The notes: a model not told the origin generated them from the sequence alone. 64,000 nucleotides of DNA from SYLG01 sp965226945 (GCA_965226945.1 OZ245717.1:4898001-4962000); one strand, 5' to 3'; shown: positions 18,989 to 28,054, counted from the first letter of the stretch. Numbers and translations: made by a program.

Positions 18989-20356
18989 ATGGATTTCGCC
19001 ATGACCCGAAACCTTGGTTTATTAGCCGCCTCTTTTTTTCTTTTTTCTTCTTCTCATGTTTCGGCGCAAGATTGGCCGCAATTTCGCGGGCCTCACGGGG
19101 CAGGCGTCATTCAGGGAGGCAAGGTTCCGCCCGAAAAGTGGACCACCCAGGAGAATGTGGCCTGGAGCGTGGAGGTTCCCGGTCAGGGTTGGTCGAGTCC
19201 GGTCATCATTGGCAATCGCGTCTATCTGACCAGTTGTTCCGGCCCGGAAAAAGTCGAAGCGCCGAAGACCGGTTACTACGCACCGCTTGATTGCAAAACC
19301 CTCAAGGGCGAACATCGCTGGACAGTGCATTGCCTCGATGCGTCGACCGGAAAGACGATCTGGGAGAAAGTTGCACACAAGGCGCCGCCAGAACATCCCA
19401 TTCATGTGAAGGGCAGCTACGCGCCCGAAACGCCAATTGCTGACGCCGAGCGCGTTTACGCCTATTTCGGCAATGTCGGTTTTTATTGCTTCGATCAAGA
19501 AGGCAAGGAACTCTGGTCGAAGTCCTGGGGCGTGTTTCCCACCAGGGTTGGCTGGGGCACCGGCGCTTCGCCCATTCTTCACGGCGACCGGGTCTACCTG
19601 GTCAACGACAATGAAAAAAGTTCCTTCCTGATCGCGCTCGACAAGAAAACCGGCAAGGAACTTTGGAAGATTCCCCGGGAGGAAAAAAGCAACTGGGCGA
19701 CCCCATTTGTCTGGGAAAACGAGCTGCGCACCGAAATCATCACGATTGGCAGCAACAAGGTGCGCTCCTATGACCTCGACGGCAAACTCTTGTGGCAAAT
19801 GGGGGGCATGTCCTCGATCTGCGTGCCCAGCGCCATTGCCGGCCAGGGATTGCTCTACATCTCCTCGGGGTATGAATTCGGCGCGCCTCGTCCCGTGGTG
19901 GCGGTGCGTCCGGGCGGATCGGGCGATATTTCGGTGAAAAAGGGGGAATCCAATCAACCGTTCGTGGCCTGGGCCAACGACGGGATTGGCGCCTACCACC
20001 CGACGCCGATTCTGATTGGCGACTACATTTATGTGGTTTATTCGCGCGGCGCGATCTCTTGCTTCGAAGCGAAGACCGGCAAAATGGTTTATGAAAAGCA
20101 AAAACTTGCCGGCACGTTTACCGCGTCGCCGGTCGCTTACGACGGCAAGATCGTTTGCCTGAGCGAAGAGGGGATCGCCTATGTGGTGAAAGCAGGCGCC
20201 AAGTTCGAAATCCTGGCCAAAAACGACATGAAGGAAGTGGCGCTCGCGACGCCGGCCATTGCCCATGGCAAGCTCTTTATTCGCACGACCACCAAGCTTT
20301 ATTGCATTGCCCCCACCAAGGAAATCTCGGCGCAGGCCAACGAAATCGCCCACTAA
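18989..20356 (+). CDS. PQQ-type beta-propeller (BamB-like) secreted protein
   Basis: About 455 residues. ATG 18989 (or 19001) precedes a signal peptide, MTRNLGLLAASFFLFSSSHVSAQ, and the mature part begins DWPQFRGPHGAGV, a common opening of planctomycete PQQ-like repeat proteins. Repeated blades show the tryptophan-docking pattern: VAWSVEVPGQGWSSP, DASTGKTIWEK, DKKTGKELWKI, YDLDGKLLWQM, EAKTGKMVYEK. Such proteins may bind PQQ or act as scaffolds; no dehydrogenase catalytic residues could be assigned. It follows the kinase/WD40 gene with a 137-base gap in which no terminator was seen. Confidence 0.85.
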   Translation: MDFAMTRNLGLLAASFFLFSSSHVSAQDWPQFRGPHGAGVIQGGKVPPEKWTTQENVAWSVEVPGQGWSSPVIIGNRVYLTSCSGPEKVEAPKTGYYAPLDCKTLKGEHRWTVHCLDASTGKTIWEKVAHKAPPEHPIHVKGSYAPETPIADAERVYAYFGNVGFYCFDQEGKELWSKSWGVFPTRVGWGTGASPILHGDRVYLVNDNEKSSFLIALDKKTGKELWKIPREEKSNWATPFVWENELRTEIITIGSNKVRSYDLDGKLLWQMGGMSSICVPSAIAGQGLLYISSGYEFGAPRPVVAVRPGGSGDISVKKGESNQPFVAWANDGIGAYHPTPILIGDYIYVVYSRGAISCFEAKTGKMVYEKQKLAGTFTASPVAYDGKIVCLSEEGIAYVVKAGAKFEILAKNDMKEVALATPAIAHGKLFIRTTTKLYCIAPTKEISAQANEIAH

Positions 20357-20408
20357 ATTGCAGTGTTCGTGAGAATTGAACTTTCCTCCGTTCGATGGAG
20401 ACCATTCC

Positions 20409-20879
20409 TTGGCGCGCGCGAAAAAGCCGGCAACGCCAACCGAGAATTCGCCGGCAAAATCTCCGGCACGCCAACTTGGCGGTTTGGGGAAGGACGACGA
20501 GAATCCATTGCTTTTGCAGATCCAGCGGATTCTCGCGGTCAAACGCCATGTGCGCCATCAAAGGATGTTTGGCGGCATCGCGTTCTTCTTGCATGGCAAT
20601 CTGGTGGTGGGGCTTTGGAAAGGCGGCCTGATTGCCCGCATAGGGCCCCAGCAGGCGGCCTCGGCCCTGCTTCAACCGCAAGTCAGCGAATTCCAACCCA
20701 CCACCTCGGGTCGTGCCATGAAGGGCTGGGTGGTCATCGAAGGAGGCGCCCTCGCGGGCCCCAATCAACTGGAACAATGGGTCGCCTTGTCCGTGGAATT
20801 TGTGGAGACGCTGCCGATCAAGCCGGACAATGAAGAACCGCTTGAAGAATGGGTGGAAAGGTCCCTGCGCTTTGCCTGA
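20409..20879 (+). CDS. TfoX N-terminal domain protein
   Basis: A small cytoplasmic protein of about 156 residues. The core RMFGGIAFFLHGNLVVGLWK followed by LIARIGP… and AMKGWVVIE matches the TfoX/Sxy N-terminal fold. TfoX is a competence activator in gammaproteobacteria, but stand-alone N-domain proteins elsewhere have no known role. TTG 20409 with GGAG about 9 bases upstream is the chosen start; TTG 20376 is an in-frame alternative. It is convergent with the histidine kinase gene, 17 bases apart. The first 30 residues are Lys/Pro/Ala-rich and probably disordered. Confidence 0.75.
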   Translation: MARAKKPATPTENSPAKSPARQLGGLGKDDENPLLLQIQRILAVKRHVRHQRMFGGIAFFLHGNLVVGLWKGGLIARIGPQQAASALLQPQVSEFQPTTSGRAMKGWVVIEGGALAGPNQLEQWVALSVEFVETLPIKPDNEEPLEEWVERSLRFA

Positions 20880-20896
20880 TGCGCATGGGGACGATA

Positions 20897-22612
20897 TCAG
20901 TTAAGCCCGGCCTCGTTCAGAGGATCCTGCGCCGGCTTGGGCATCTTTTTGCCCAGCCGGACGATGAATTCGGCGAACTCGCCAAGGATCGATTCGACGA
21001 GTAATTCGCCCCCATGTTCCCCAACGATGATGTTGTTGCTGATCGATAGCCCCTGACCCGTGCCGACGCCGGGGGGTTTGGTCGTGAAAAAGGGATCGAA
21101 TACTTTCTTGAGAATTTCCGGCGGAATGCCGCCCCCGTTGTCGCGCACCCGCACTTCAAACGACTCGCCGAGATCCCGTGTCGAAACGACCACCGAGGGG
21201 GAGTATTCTGGCCCCTCTTTTTCGGCCCGTTCGGCAACCGCCTGGAAGGCGTTGGTAATCAAATTGAGCACGACTCGACCAAAGTTCTCGGCGACCAATT
21301 CCGCATCGTCGAGTTCGGGATCGCCATGAAAGGAAAAATCGGCCTGAAAGCCGGGAAACTGGCCGCGCATCGCATGAAACGACAGATTCAAATTCTCTTC
21401 GATGATCCGGTTGGGTTTGCAAATCGAGGGGCGTGCACTGGTGCCGCGCGCATGCAGGAGCATCGTCTTGACGATGTTGTCGGCACGGTGGGCATGCTGG
21501 CGGATTTTGCTCATATTGAGTCGCAAATCGCCAAATAGCTCGAGGATGTTGGCTCGATTTTCCGGGTCGAGCAAATTCTTGAGCATCTCGACCTCACCTG
21601 AGATTTCCGCGGTCAGGTCGACCGAAAGTTCGGCAAAATTGACCACGAAGTTGAGCGGGTTGCGAATCTCATGAGCGATGCCCGCGGTCAACGCACCAAG
21701 CGAGGCCAGACGCTCCTTGGCAAGCAGGCGGGCCTGGGCATCGCGCAGTTCCTGATTGGCTTCGAATAGCCGCTTTTCGTTGTCGCTGCGAAGAATGTCG
21801 TGCGCTTCCTTGAGCCGGCGCGTCTGGGTGAGCGCCGACGATTCGAGCACATTGAGCAGTTCTTCGGCCGCTCCGAGGCGAGCCTCGAGGGTGCGCGGGT
21901 TGGCCAGTTCGCGTTGGCGCAAAAGCGAGGTGCGCAAGCTGAGCGCGATGCTTTTAAACAACTCGGCCGTGTCGGGAACGATCGTGACCTTTGAGAAAAA
22001 GAGCACCGCGAAAAAATGTCCACCAGGCAACACTCCGCCGCAACCGAGCACCGAGGCAATGCCATGGGGCCGGACGAATTCATCCTGTTCGGGGATGTAG
22101 GGGCTGCCAAGCGCCTGGATCACATGAAAAACGCCGATGTCGGGCCGGGCCAGCTCCATCGTCGCTTCATTGCCGAGCATCCAGTCAAATTTCCCCTCTT
22201 GCTCTTGCATGAGCCCAAACTGGGTCAAGAGCCTCGCAAACATCGGATACTCGGTCACGGCTGCGGGCGAAATCAACGGGACGACGCGGTGGCCGAAAGT
22301 CGATTGCGGAGAATTCCACTCCGCCAAGTCTCCGGCACTGCCCACGAGCTTGAGGATTTGGGACTTGGGCTTCAAAAAAGTTTTGTCGATGGTTGCCGCT
22401 GCTTCGCGGTCCAGGTCGGCAAGGTAAAAACTCTGGTAAAGTCGGACCAGGGCGCAGGCGGGGGCGCCGGTCGAATCGCAGAGCCTTTCGTAGAGCAGAT
22501 TGACCGCCGCGGCGCCGATCTGATGGGCGTCTTCCACCTCGCAACTCAACTGGCGTAAGGCGGCTCCCAGTTGGAGCATGTCCTCAAGCCGGAAATCCGC
22601 AAGGTTGTGCAT
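20897..22612 (-). CDS. Sensor histidine kinase, soluble, GAF-like sensor
   Basis: A two-component kinase that autophosphorylates on His and passes phosphate to a regulator, very likely the adjacent gene product. Start ATG 22612 follows GGAAGTGG; an in-frame TTG at 22654 would add 14 residues. From ATG, about residues 20-230 form a GAF-like sensing region without transmembrane helices, followed by a coiled coil (about 240-300, LEARLGAAEELL… ANQELRDAQARLLAKE). The HisKA H-box is GIAHEIRNPLNF with His314. The ATPase domain has the N-box VVLNLITNAFQAV, G1 VRDNGGGIPPEIL and G2 GTGQGLSISNNI. It sits 49 bases downstream of the response regulator-phosphatase on the same strand, one operon. The signal sensed is unknown. 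Confidence 0.92.
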   Translation of the reverse strand: MHNLADFRLEDMLQLGAALRQLSCEVEDAHQIGAAAVNLLYERLCDSTGAPACALVRLYQSFYLADLDREAAATIDKTFLKPKSQILKLVGSAGDLAEWNSPQSTFGHRVVPLISPAAVTEYPMFARLLTQFGLMQEQEGKFDWMLGNEATMELARPDIGVFHVIQALGSPYIPEQDEFVRPHGIASVLGCGGVLPGGHFFAVLFFSKVTIVPDTAELFKSIALSLRTSLLRQRELANPRTLEARLGAAEELLNVLESSALTQTRRLKEAHDILRSDNEKRLFEANQELRDAQARLLAKERLASLGALTAGIAHEIRNPLNFVVNFAELSVDLTAEISGEVEMLKNLLDPENRANILELFGDLRLNMSKIRQHAHRADNIVKTMLLHARGTSARPSICKPNRIIEENLNLSFHAMRGQFPGFQADFSFHGDPELDDAELVAENFGRVVLNLITNAFQAVAERAEKEGPEYSPSVVVSTRDLGESFEVRVRDNGGGIPPEILKKVFDPFFTTKPPGVGTGQGLSISNNIIVGEHGGELLVESILGEFAEFIVRLGKKMPKPAQDPLNEAGLN

Positions 22613-22661
22613 GAAGGGGACCACTTCCGAGGGCAAATCTAAGGGCGATGGCAAACGCGGT

Positions 22662-23816
22662 CTAGGTCCTTTTCAAGGCAAGAAGCGTGATGTCGTCGTG
22701 TTGAGGCTGATCTCCGACATGCCGGTCGATCGCTTCCAACAGGCCCTGAAGAAACGATTCGGGGCCCTGAGAGCCATCGTTGCAAGGAAACAAAGCAGGA
22801 AGACCGGCGCGGCCGATCATGGCGCCCTGGCCGTTGGAAGCGTCGATCGCTCCATCGGAGAATACAGCGAGGACTTCGCCCGCCTTCATATGGTGCTGTT
22901 CGGTCAGGTAGCCGGGCTCTTCTTCAATTCCCAGAGGAAACGATGAGGCGTCCTGGATCAGTTCCCTCGGGACATGGCCCTCCGGAATGATCCAGGGGGA
23001 TTCGTGGCCGGCGATGGCAAAGGTGAGCAGTCCCTGTTCCGGCGCATACGTGGCATAAAAGCAGGTGACAAAAAGCCCCGAGCGATTCTCTTCAAGAAGT
23101 TGGCGGTTGACCATCTCCATGACGGTTGCCGGGTCGCTTTCGCGCTGGGCAATGCCGCGGATCAGGGTGCGCACCATGCTCATGATCATGGCGCCGGGCA
23201 CCCCCTTGCCCGAAACATCGCCCAGCACAATTCCAAAGCGTTTGCCCGGAAGGGGGAAGTAATCGAAGAAATCGCCGCCGACTTCGCGCGCCGGCCGGGC
23301 CACTCCCATGACACGGAATCCTGGCCCGGCGAGGGAGCTGGCCGGAAGTATCGCTTTTTGAATTTCCCGGGCGATCGACAGTTCGCGTTCGACGGCGCCG
23401 ATGCGCGACTTCGCTTCGGCCATCGCCTTGAGCAGTTGCACCTGGCGGATCGATTTTTTCATCGTGACTTCGAGGTCGGTGAAATCGATCGGCTTGGTCA
23501 GAAAGTCAAAGGCTCCCTGGTTCATCGCCAGGCGGATTTTTTGCAGATCTCCGTAGGAGGAAATCACGACGCGTTGAATGAACGTGTCGCGTTCCGCCAG
23601 TTTTCCAAGCAGGGCCAGGCCATCCATGACGGGCATGTTGAGGTCGGTCAAGACGACGTCGATCGCCGGGTTTTTTTTGAGGACTTCGAGAGCATCGGCG
23701 CCATTGCGGGCAAATTCGAAGGCGAACTCGTTTTTGCGAATTTCCCCGCGAAATTTCTGCCGGATCAGCAACTCCAGATCGGGCTCGTCATCGACAACGA
23801 GGAATGTGCTTGTCAT
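22662..23816 (-). CDS. Response regulator with SpoIIE-type PP2C phosphatase output
   Basis: About 384 residues from ATG 23816; GTG 23831 is an alternative. The receiver domain occupies residues 1-120 with acidic pocket VVDDEPD and phospho-acceptor Asp58 in VVLTDLNMPVMDG. A coiled-coil helix (about 120-150) leads into a PP2C/SpoIIE domain with metal-site motifs GGDFFDYF and VLGDVSGKGVPGAM and a C-terminal DDITLLALKR. Proteins of this type dephosphorylate anti-anti-sigma factors in partner-switching stress pathways, but no STAS or RsbW-like gene is present in the window. It precedes the histidine kinase gene on the same strand. Confidence 0.92.
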   Translation of the reverse strand: MTSTFLVVDDEPDLELLIRQKFRGEIRKNEFAFEFARNGADALEVLKKNPAIDVVLTDLNMPVMDGLALLGKLAERDTFIQRVVISSYGDLQKIRLAMNQGAFDFLTKPIDFTDLEVTMKKSIRQVQLLKAMAEAKSRIGAVERELSIAREIQKAILPASSLAGPGFRVMGVARPAREVGGDFFDYFPLPGKRFGIVLGDVSGKGVPGAMIMSMVRTLIRGIAQRESDPATVMEMVNRQLLEENRSGLFVTCFYATYAPEQGLLTFAIAGHESPWIIPEGHVPRELIQDASSFPLGIEEEPGYLTEQHHMKAGEVLAVFSDGAIDASNGQGAMIGRAGLPALFPCNDGSQGPESFLQGLLEAIDRHVGDQPQHDDITLLALKRT

Positions 23817-23999
23817 GTAGGGAGTCGTCACGGCCTTTTCACTTCAAGAAGGTTATCCTAGCGGCCAACGCGCATTGATCAGCTGCGCAAAGGCCATTCA
23901 ACCGGATTTAGATAGGGAAATCCCCGCACCGGGAAATGGCCTCAGGCCTTGCTCGTATAACTTTCCTTGGTGGTAAGAGCAACCAGGAGCAGATCGATT

Positions 24000-24398
24000 A
24001 TGAATACCTTCCGCCTCGCCTTGGCCGCAATTGCATTCCTTTTCGGCGTTCTGGAAATTCAGGCAGCGGGCCCTGTTGCGGCCGGATCGTGGAGCGGCAA
24101 CTGGGTCAGCTCGGCCAATGGTCACAAAGGCCCTTTGAACGCGCGTATGGAGCGCGTGGGATCCGACACGGTGCTCATTCACTTTCGCGGCCGCTTCGCC
24201 AAGGTGATTCCGTTTGCCTACACGGCACGGCTGCAAGTCGTTGCGGAATCGGGCGATCGCTTGCAACTGGCCGGCAGCCAAAAACTTCCCCTTTTTGGCA
24301 CCTTCTCGACGCAAGGGGCGATTGACGGCAATCAGTTCCATGCATCATTCCAGTCGGGCCGCGACTCAGGCGAATTTCACATGCGCCGCGTCCGCTAA
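24000..24398 (+). CDS. Small secreted protein of unknown function
   Basis: A 132-residue product not recognised as a known family. ATG 24000 has AGGAG 10 bases upstream. A clear signal peptide (MNTFRLALAAIAFLFGVLEIQA) is followed by about 105 residues rich in beta-strand patterns (SGNWVSSANGHKGPLNARME, FAYTARLQVV, LFGTFSTQGAIDGNQFHASF) ending in FHMRRVR. It could be a small beta-barrel or lipocalin-like fold; no cysteines follow the signal. It stands alone between divergent and convergent neighbours. Confidence 0.7.
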   Translation: MNTFRLALAAIAFLFGVLEIQAAGPVAAGSWSGNWVSSANGHKGPLNARMERVGSDTVLIHFRGRFAKVIPFAYTARLQVVAESGDRLQLAGSQKLPLFGTFSTQGAIDGNQFHASFQSGRDSGEFHMRRVR

Positions 24399-24442
24399 TC
24401 GATTTCTGCAAGTCGTTACAGGGGTTGACCTGGACAGGCCCC

Positions 24443-25381
24443 TTAAGCTGGCCAGGTGCCGCTGGGCCAGCCCGTTCCGCTGATCGGCTTCAAGATTTCG
24501 AGCACCTCGGCCAAGAGCAACGGGTCGGGCTTGGTCATGGCCGCTTCGATATTGGCATCGACTTCGGCGATACGGGCCATGCCGACCAGGGTCGTTTCGA
24601 CCTCGGGCAAGTGAATGGTGTATTGCTGGGCCAGCTTCGCGAGGTTGGCCCCTCTTTTGGCGCAGTGATCGACGGCTTTTCGCACCGCGGCCTTGACCGC
24701 CTCGGGCGCCGGATGCCAGGCGGGCGGCCCTTCCATGGTCAAAAGCCCCATGCTCAGGGCGCTCGCATTGATGATTCCCGTGCCGCGCGCCTTGGCCAAA
24801 GGCACCAGTCGCGAAATCATCGTCGAGTCGTTGAGCGAGGCGTGGCAATAACTGATGACGACGTCGAGTTTGCAGTTTTGGATCGCGTTTTCCAGTGCCC
24901 CCAGCGGGAAGCCGGTCATGCCGATGAAACGGCACTTCCCCTGTTTTTTCAGATGATCGAGCGCCCTGAAGGTCTCATCAAATACCCAGTCGAGGTTGGG
25001 CTCGAACTCGATGTCGTGGGCCTGAAGAATGTCGACATGGTCGGTCTGCAACAACTTGAGCGACGTTTCACAGCTGCGGACCATGCCATCGAAGGAGAAG
25101 TCGAAGACATCCTTGGCGATGCGGCCGGCCTTGGTCGCCAGAACAATTTTCTCGCGGTATCCTCCTGTCAAAGCTTTTCCGAGAATTTCCTCGCTCTTTC
25201 CGCCGCCATAGTAGGGGCTCGTATCGAAGAGATTGATTCCCCGGTCGATGGCATGATGGACGGCGCGAATTCCCTCGCTTTCATCGAACGAACCGTAAAA
25301 GCCGCCGAAGGGACCGCCTCCGAAACCGAGAACAGAAACTTCGAGCCCGGTACGACCGAGAGGTTTTTTCGTTAAGGACAT
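24443..25381 (-). CDS. Aldo/keto reductase, L-galactose/L-fucose dehydrogenase-like
   Basis: A 312-residue NAD(P)-dependent oxidoreductase of the AKR superfamily with a TIM barrel. Catalytic tetrad motifs: Asp in NLFDTSPYYGGGKSEE, Tyr in the same block, Lys in VLATKAGR and His in ILQAHDIEF. The cofactor-binding end includes VETTLVGMARIAEV. The DTSPYYG pattern resembles L-galactose dehydrogenase and L-fucose dehydrogenase-type AKRs, but the substrate cannot be fixed. It may connect to the sugar-acid operon 4 kb away; this is inference only. The gene is single on the minus strand, divergent from tRNA-Gly. Confidence 0.87.
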   Translation of the reverse strand: MSLTKKPLGRTGLEVSVLGFGGGPFGGFYGSFDESEGIRAVHHAIDRGINLFDTSPYYGGGKSEEILGKALTGGYREKIVLATKAGRIAKDVFDFSFDGMVRSCETSLKLLQTDHVDILQAHDIEFEPNLDWVFDETFRALDHLKKQGKCRFIGMTGFPLGALENAIQNCKLDVVISYCHASLNDSTMISRLVPLAKARGTGIINASALSMGLLTMEGPPAWHPAPEAVKAAVRKAVDHCAKRGANLAKLAQQYTIHLPEVETTLVGMARIAEVDANIEAAMTKPDPLLLAEVLEILKPISGTGWPSGTWPA

Positions 25382-25507
25382 TGGTGCAATCTTGGGTGGT
25401 TTGGTAAAGGAATGACGCCGAATTGGAACTTCGCCATCTGATTGGAGTTAGGATATAAGTAAAGTCTAACGGGTGAATCGACGATGAAAGGGTCAGTGGT
25501 TTACCAC

Positions 25508-25537
25508 TTGTCCGCTCAAGGAAATCTCCTTTACTAT
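25508..25537 (+). promoter_or_regulatory. Candidate sigma-70-like promoter of tRNA-Gly
   Basis: TTGTCC (25508-25513), an 18-base spacer and TACTAT (25532-25537) lie 23 bases before the tRNA 5' end. Each hexamer matches 4 of 6 consensus bases; position relative to the tRNA is right. Confidence 0.45.
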
Positions 25538-25558
25538 GGGGGTGGCTTGAGCGCCTTA

Positions 25559-25632
<74 letters not shown>

Positions 25633-25644
25633 CTGAGCGCCGAG

Positions 25645-25701
25645 AAAGTCTAATTTCCCCCTTTGCCGGGGAGATTGGGCTTTCCCGGCTTTTTTGTTTT
25701 T
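25645..25701 (+). terminator. Intrinsic terminator after tRNA-Gly
   Basis: A 16-bp stem (25645-25660 with 25668-25683) that needs three G-U pairs, followed shortly by a T-rich run (cttttttgttttt, about 25689-25701). Confidence 0.7.
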
Positions 25702-25786
25702 ATTCGCTTTCCTGGAGGAAAGCCTAGAATCCCAAATGGGATTCGATTTCCCCGAGCATTTTTTGGAAATCCACGGCTAAACCACA

Positions 25787-27262
25787 ATGACCGAAACTGC
25801 CATCACTCCCGCTCCCACGGAAACTTCAGACAAGGCCCGTCGCATTAACCAAGCGGTGCAGATCAAGGATTCGGGTCCCTGCAAAAAGCACATTCAGGTG
25901 AGCATCGCGCGCGCCGACCTGGATGAGCGGCTGGCCGAAAAGTTTGCCGAAGTCTCGGTCGAAGCCCCCATCCGTGGTTTCCGCCCCGGCAAGGCCCCCA
26001 AGCAACTGATCGAACGCAAGTTTTATAAAGAAGTCTCCGAGCAGCTCAAAACCGAACTGCTGCTGGCAAGCCTTGAGCAACTCGCGGAAGATCACGATCT
26101 CAACCCGATCAGCCCGCCCGATCTCAACCCCGGCGCGGTCGTGTTCCCCAAGGAAGGCGACCTGGTTTACGAATTCCACGTCGAAGTCCGTCCGCAAGTC
26201 GAAGCGCCGGAATACAAGGGACTGAAATTAAACCGCCCCGTCCACACCTTCACCAAGGAAGAAATCGGCTCGGAAGCCGACCGGATTTTGCGCCGCATGG
26301 GCCGTCCGACCGCGAAAGCCGAAGGCAGCGCGGTGGCTCGCGGCGATCAGGTGACCCTGGCCGGCAAAGTAGGCGACGGCGCCAAGTCGATTGGCGACAT
26401 CAAGTCGGCCAAGTTCCGCGTTGAAGAAAAGCTCGCCTTCAAGGACGGCATCGCTCACAACTTCGCCAAGGAAATCGAAGGTGCGAAGGTTGGCGACACC
26501 CGCCAGGTAAATATCGAACTTTCCCAATCGCTCAGCCTGCCCGATCTGCGCGGCAAGTCGGTGGTTGCCGAGCTGAAAGTCGAAGCGATCGAAGAGATCA
26601 AGGCTCCCGAACTGACGGGCGCGTTCCTGTCTTCGTTTGGGGTCGATACTCCCGACCAATTCCACGAACTGGTCGAGGTCATGCTCAAGCGCCGACTGGA
26701 ACATCGCCAGCGCCAATCGGCTCGCCAGCAATTCCTCGAAACCGCCCTCAAAAAAGTCGACTGGGAATTGCCCCAGGACCTATTGATGAAGCAGGCAAGA
26801 ACGGCGATGGCTCGCCGGGTCATGGAAATGCGATCCGACGGCATTGCCGAGGATGAGATCCGTGCTCGCCAGCGCCTTCTTTCGCAAGACATCACCCGTT
26901 CCACGGCGGAAGCGCTCAAGGAACACTTTGTTCTGCAAAAGGTTGCGGAACTCGAGAAGCTGGAAGTATCCGATGCGGAGATCGAAGAGGAAATTCGCCG
27001 CATTGCCAGCCAGGAAGGCGAATCGCCCCGCCGGGTGCGCGCCCGCATGGAACGCGAAGACCTGGTCGATGCGCTTGCCGCCGAACTTCTTGAACGCAAA
27101 GTGTTGGATTACATCATTTCCCAGGCCGAATTCACGGAAGTGGAATTGGACAAGGAAGAAGACGGCGCGCTGGGCACCAGCGAAGCCCAGGCAGTCGAAG
27201 GATCGGAAACCGATCCCGCCGCGGAATCGAATCTCGCTTCCTCCGGCACGACCAATCTGTAA
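25787..27262 (+). CDS. tig: Trigger factor (ribosome-associated chaperone)
   Basis: A 491-residue peptidyl-prolyl isomerase-type chaperone that binds nascent chains at the ribosome exit. The ribosome-binding N-domain carries the signature GFRPGKAPKQLIERKF (about residues 63-78). A middle region (about 165-270) is FKBP-like (VARGDQVTLAGKVGDG, EIEGAKVGDTRQVNI) and the rest is the helical C-domain chaperone arm with many charged residues, ending in an acidic tail. The sequence is longer than the usual 430-450 residues, mostly at the two ends. It heads the tig-clpP1-clpP2 cluster, an order seen in many bacteria. The ATG 25787 start has only a weak Shine-Dalgarno. Confidence 0.95.
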   Translation: MTETAITPAPTETSDKARRINQAVQIKDSGPCKKHIQVSIARADLDERLAEKFAEVSVEAPIRGFRPGKAPKQLIERKFYKEVSEQLKTELLLASLEQLAEDHDLNPISPPDLNPGAVVFPKEGDLVYEFHVEVRPQVEAPEYKGLKLNRPVHTFTKEEIGSEADRILRRMGRPTAKAEGSAVARGDQVTLAGKVGDGAKSIGDIKSAKFRVEEKLAFKDGIAHNFAKEIEGAKVGDTRQVNIELSQSLSLPDLRGKSVVAELKVEAIEEIKAPELTGAFLSSFGVDTPDQFHELVEVMLKRRLEHRQRQSARQQFLETALKKVDWELPQDLLMKQARTAMARRVMEMRSDGIAEDEIRARQRLLSQDITRSTAEALKEHFVLQKVAELEKLEVSDAEIEEEIRRIASQEGESPRRVRARMEREDLVDALAAELLERKVLDYIISQAEFTEVELDKEEDGALGTSEAQAVEGSETDPAAESNLASSGTTNL

Positions 27263-27301
27263 ACAGACGATCAACTCGCGCAACCACGCAGGGAGGATTC
27301 C

Positions 27302-27973
27302 ATGAATCCGGCTTTGACAGGTTTATCTCGTTCCCACTTGCATGCAGCCCGCGGTCGCGACGGTGATCGCAGCCGCGGCACGAACGATATCCTTCTGGAA
27401 AACCGGATCATTTTCTTCGGTTCTTCCGGTAGCAATATCTACGAACCGGTCATCAATGACCTCACCGCGAACATCGTGATTCAGCAAATGCTCTTTTTGC
27501 AGCACGAGAATCGTTCGCAAGAGATTTCGTTCTATATCAATTCGCCCGGCGGCTCGGTGACCTCGACGCTGGCGATCTACGACACCATGCAATACCTGGA
27601 ATGCCCGATTGCCACCTACTGCATGGGCATGGCGGCATCGGGCGCGGCCATCCTCATGGCGGCCGGCACCAAGGGTCGGCGGTTCATTCTGCCGCACGCC
27701 AAGGTGATGATCCACCAACCCTGGAGCTCGGGAATTGGCGGCCAGGCCAGCGATGTCGAAATCGAGATGCGCGAAATCCTCAAGATGAAGTCGCTTCTTA
27801 ACGAGATCCTCGCCAAGCATACCGGCAAGGATCTGCCCACGATCGAAGCCGAAACCGAACGCAACCGTTATTTCAACGCGAACGATGCCAAGGAATATGG
27901 CCTGGTGGATGAGGTGCTCGTACCGGTGAGAAAGTCCGGTAGTTCGGAATCCTCTGCCGCCAAAGTATCCTGA
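27302..27973 (+). CDS. clpP1: ATP-dependent Clp protease proteolytic subunit, atypical S-H-N triad
   Basis: A 223-residue ClpP-family subunit; GGAGG lies 6 bases before ATG 27302. By alignment with E. coli ClpP, the nucleophile is Ser113 (GMAASGAAILMAAG) and the base is His138 (KVMIHQPWSSG). The third triad position, normally Asp in TERDR, is Asn188 here (TERNRYFNANDAKEYG; codon AAC at 27863). There is also one extra residue after the catalytic His. A ClpP with Asn at this place is known from Listeria ClpP1, which works with a normal ClpP2. The N-terminal 30 residues are Arg/Ser-rich and could be a propeptide. It is 39 bases after tig and 81 bases before clpP2, one operon; no clpX is seen in the window. 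Confidence 0.95.
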   Translation: MNPALTGLSRSHLHAARGRDGDRSRGTNDILLENRIIFFGSSGSNIYEPVINDLTANIVIQQMLFLQHENRSQEISFYINSPGGSVTSTLAIYDTMQYLECPIATYCMGMAASGAAILMAAGTKGRRFILPHAKVMIHQPWSSGIGGQASDVEIEMREILKMKSLLNEILAKHTGKDLPTIEAETERNRYFNANDAKEYGLVDEVLVPVRKSGSSESSAAKVS

Positions 27974-28007
27974 TTGCGTTAGCCCCCTTCTTTTTCCTAA
28001 TTTTCGG

Positions 28008-28038
28008 CGCCCACGAGGATCGATGACCTCGTTGGGCG
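28008..28038 (+). other. Hairpin between clpP1 and clpP2
   Basis: cgcccacgagg pairs with cctcgttgggcg (one bulged base) around atcgatga. There is no T-run after it, so it looks more like an intercistronic stability or processing element than a terminator. Confidence 0.5.
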
Positions 28039-28054
28039 TGCTGGAGAGTGCGCC

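Noticed and set aside
24420..24443. Short inverted repeat (agggg…cccct) between the small secreted protein and the reductase genes
   Set aside because: Only 5 perfect pairs and no T-run; too weak to call a terminator.
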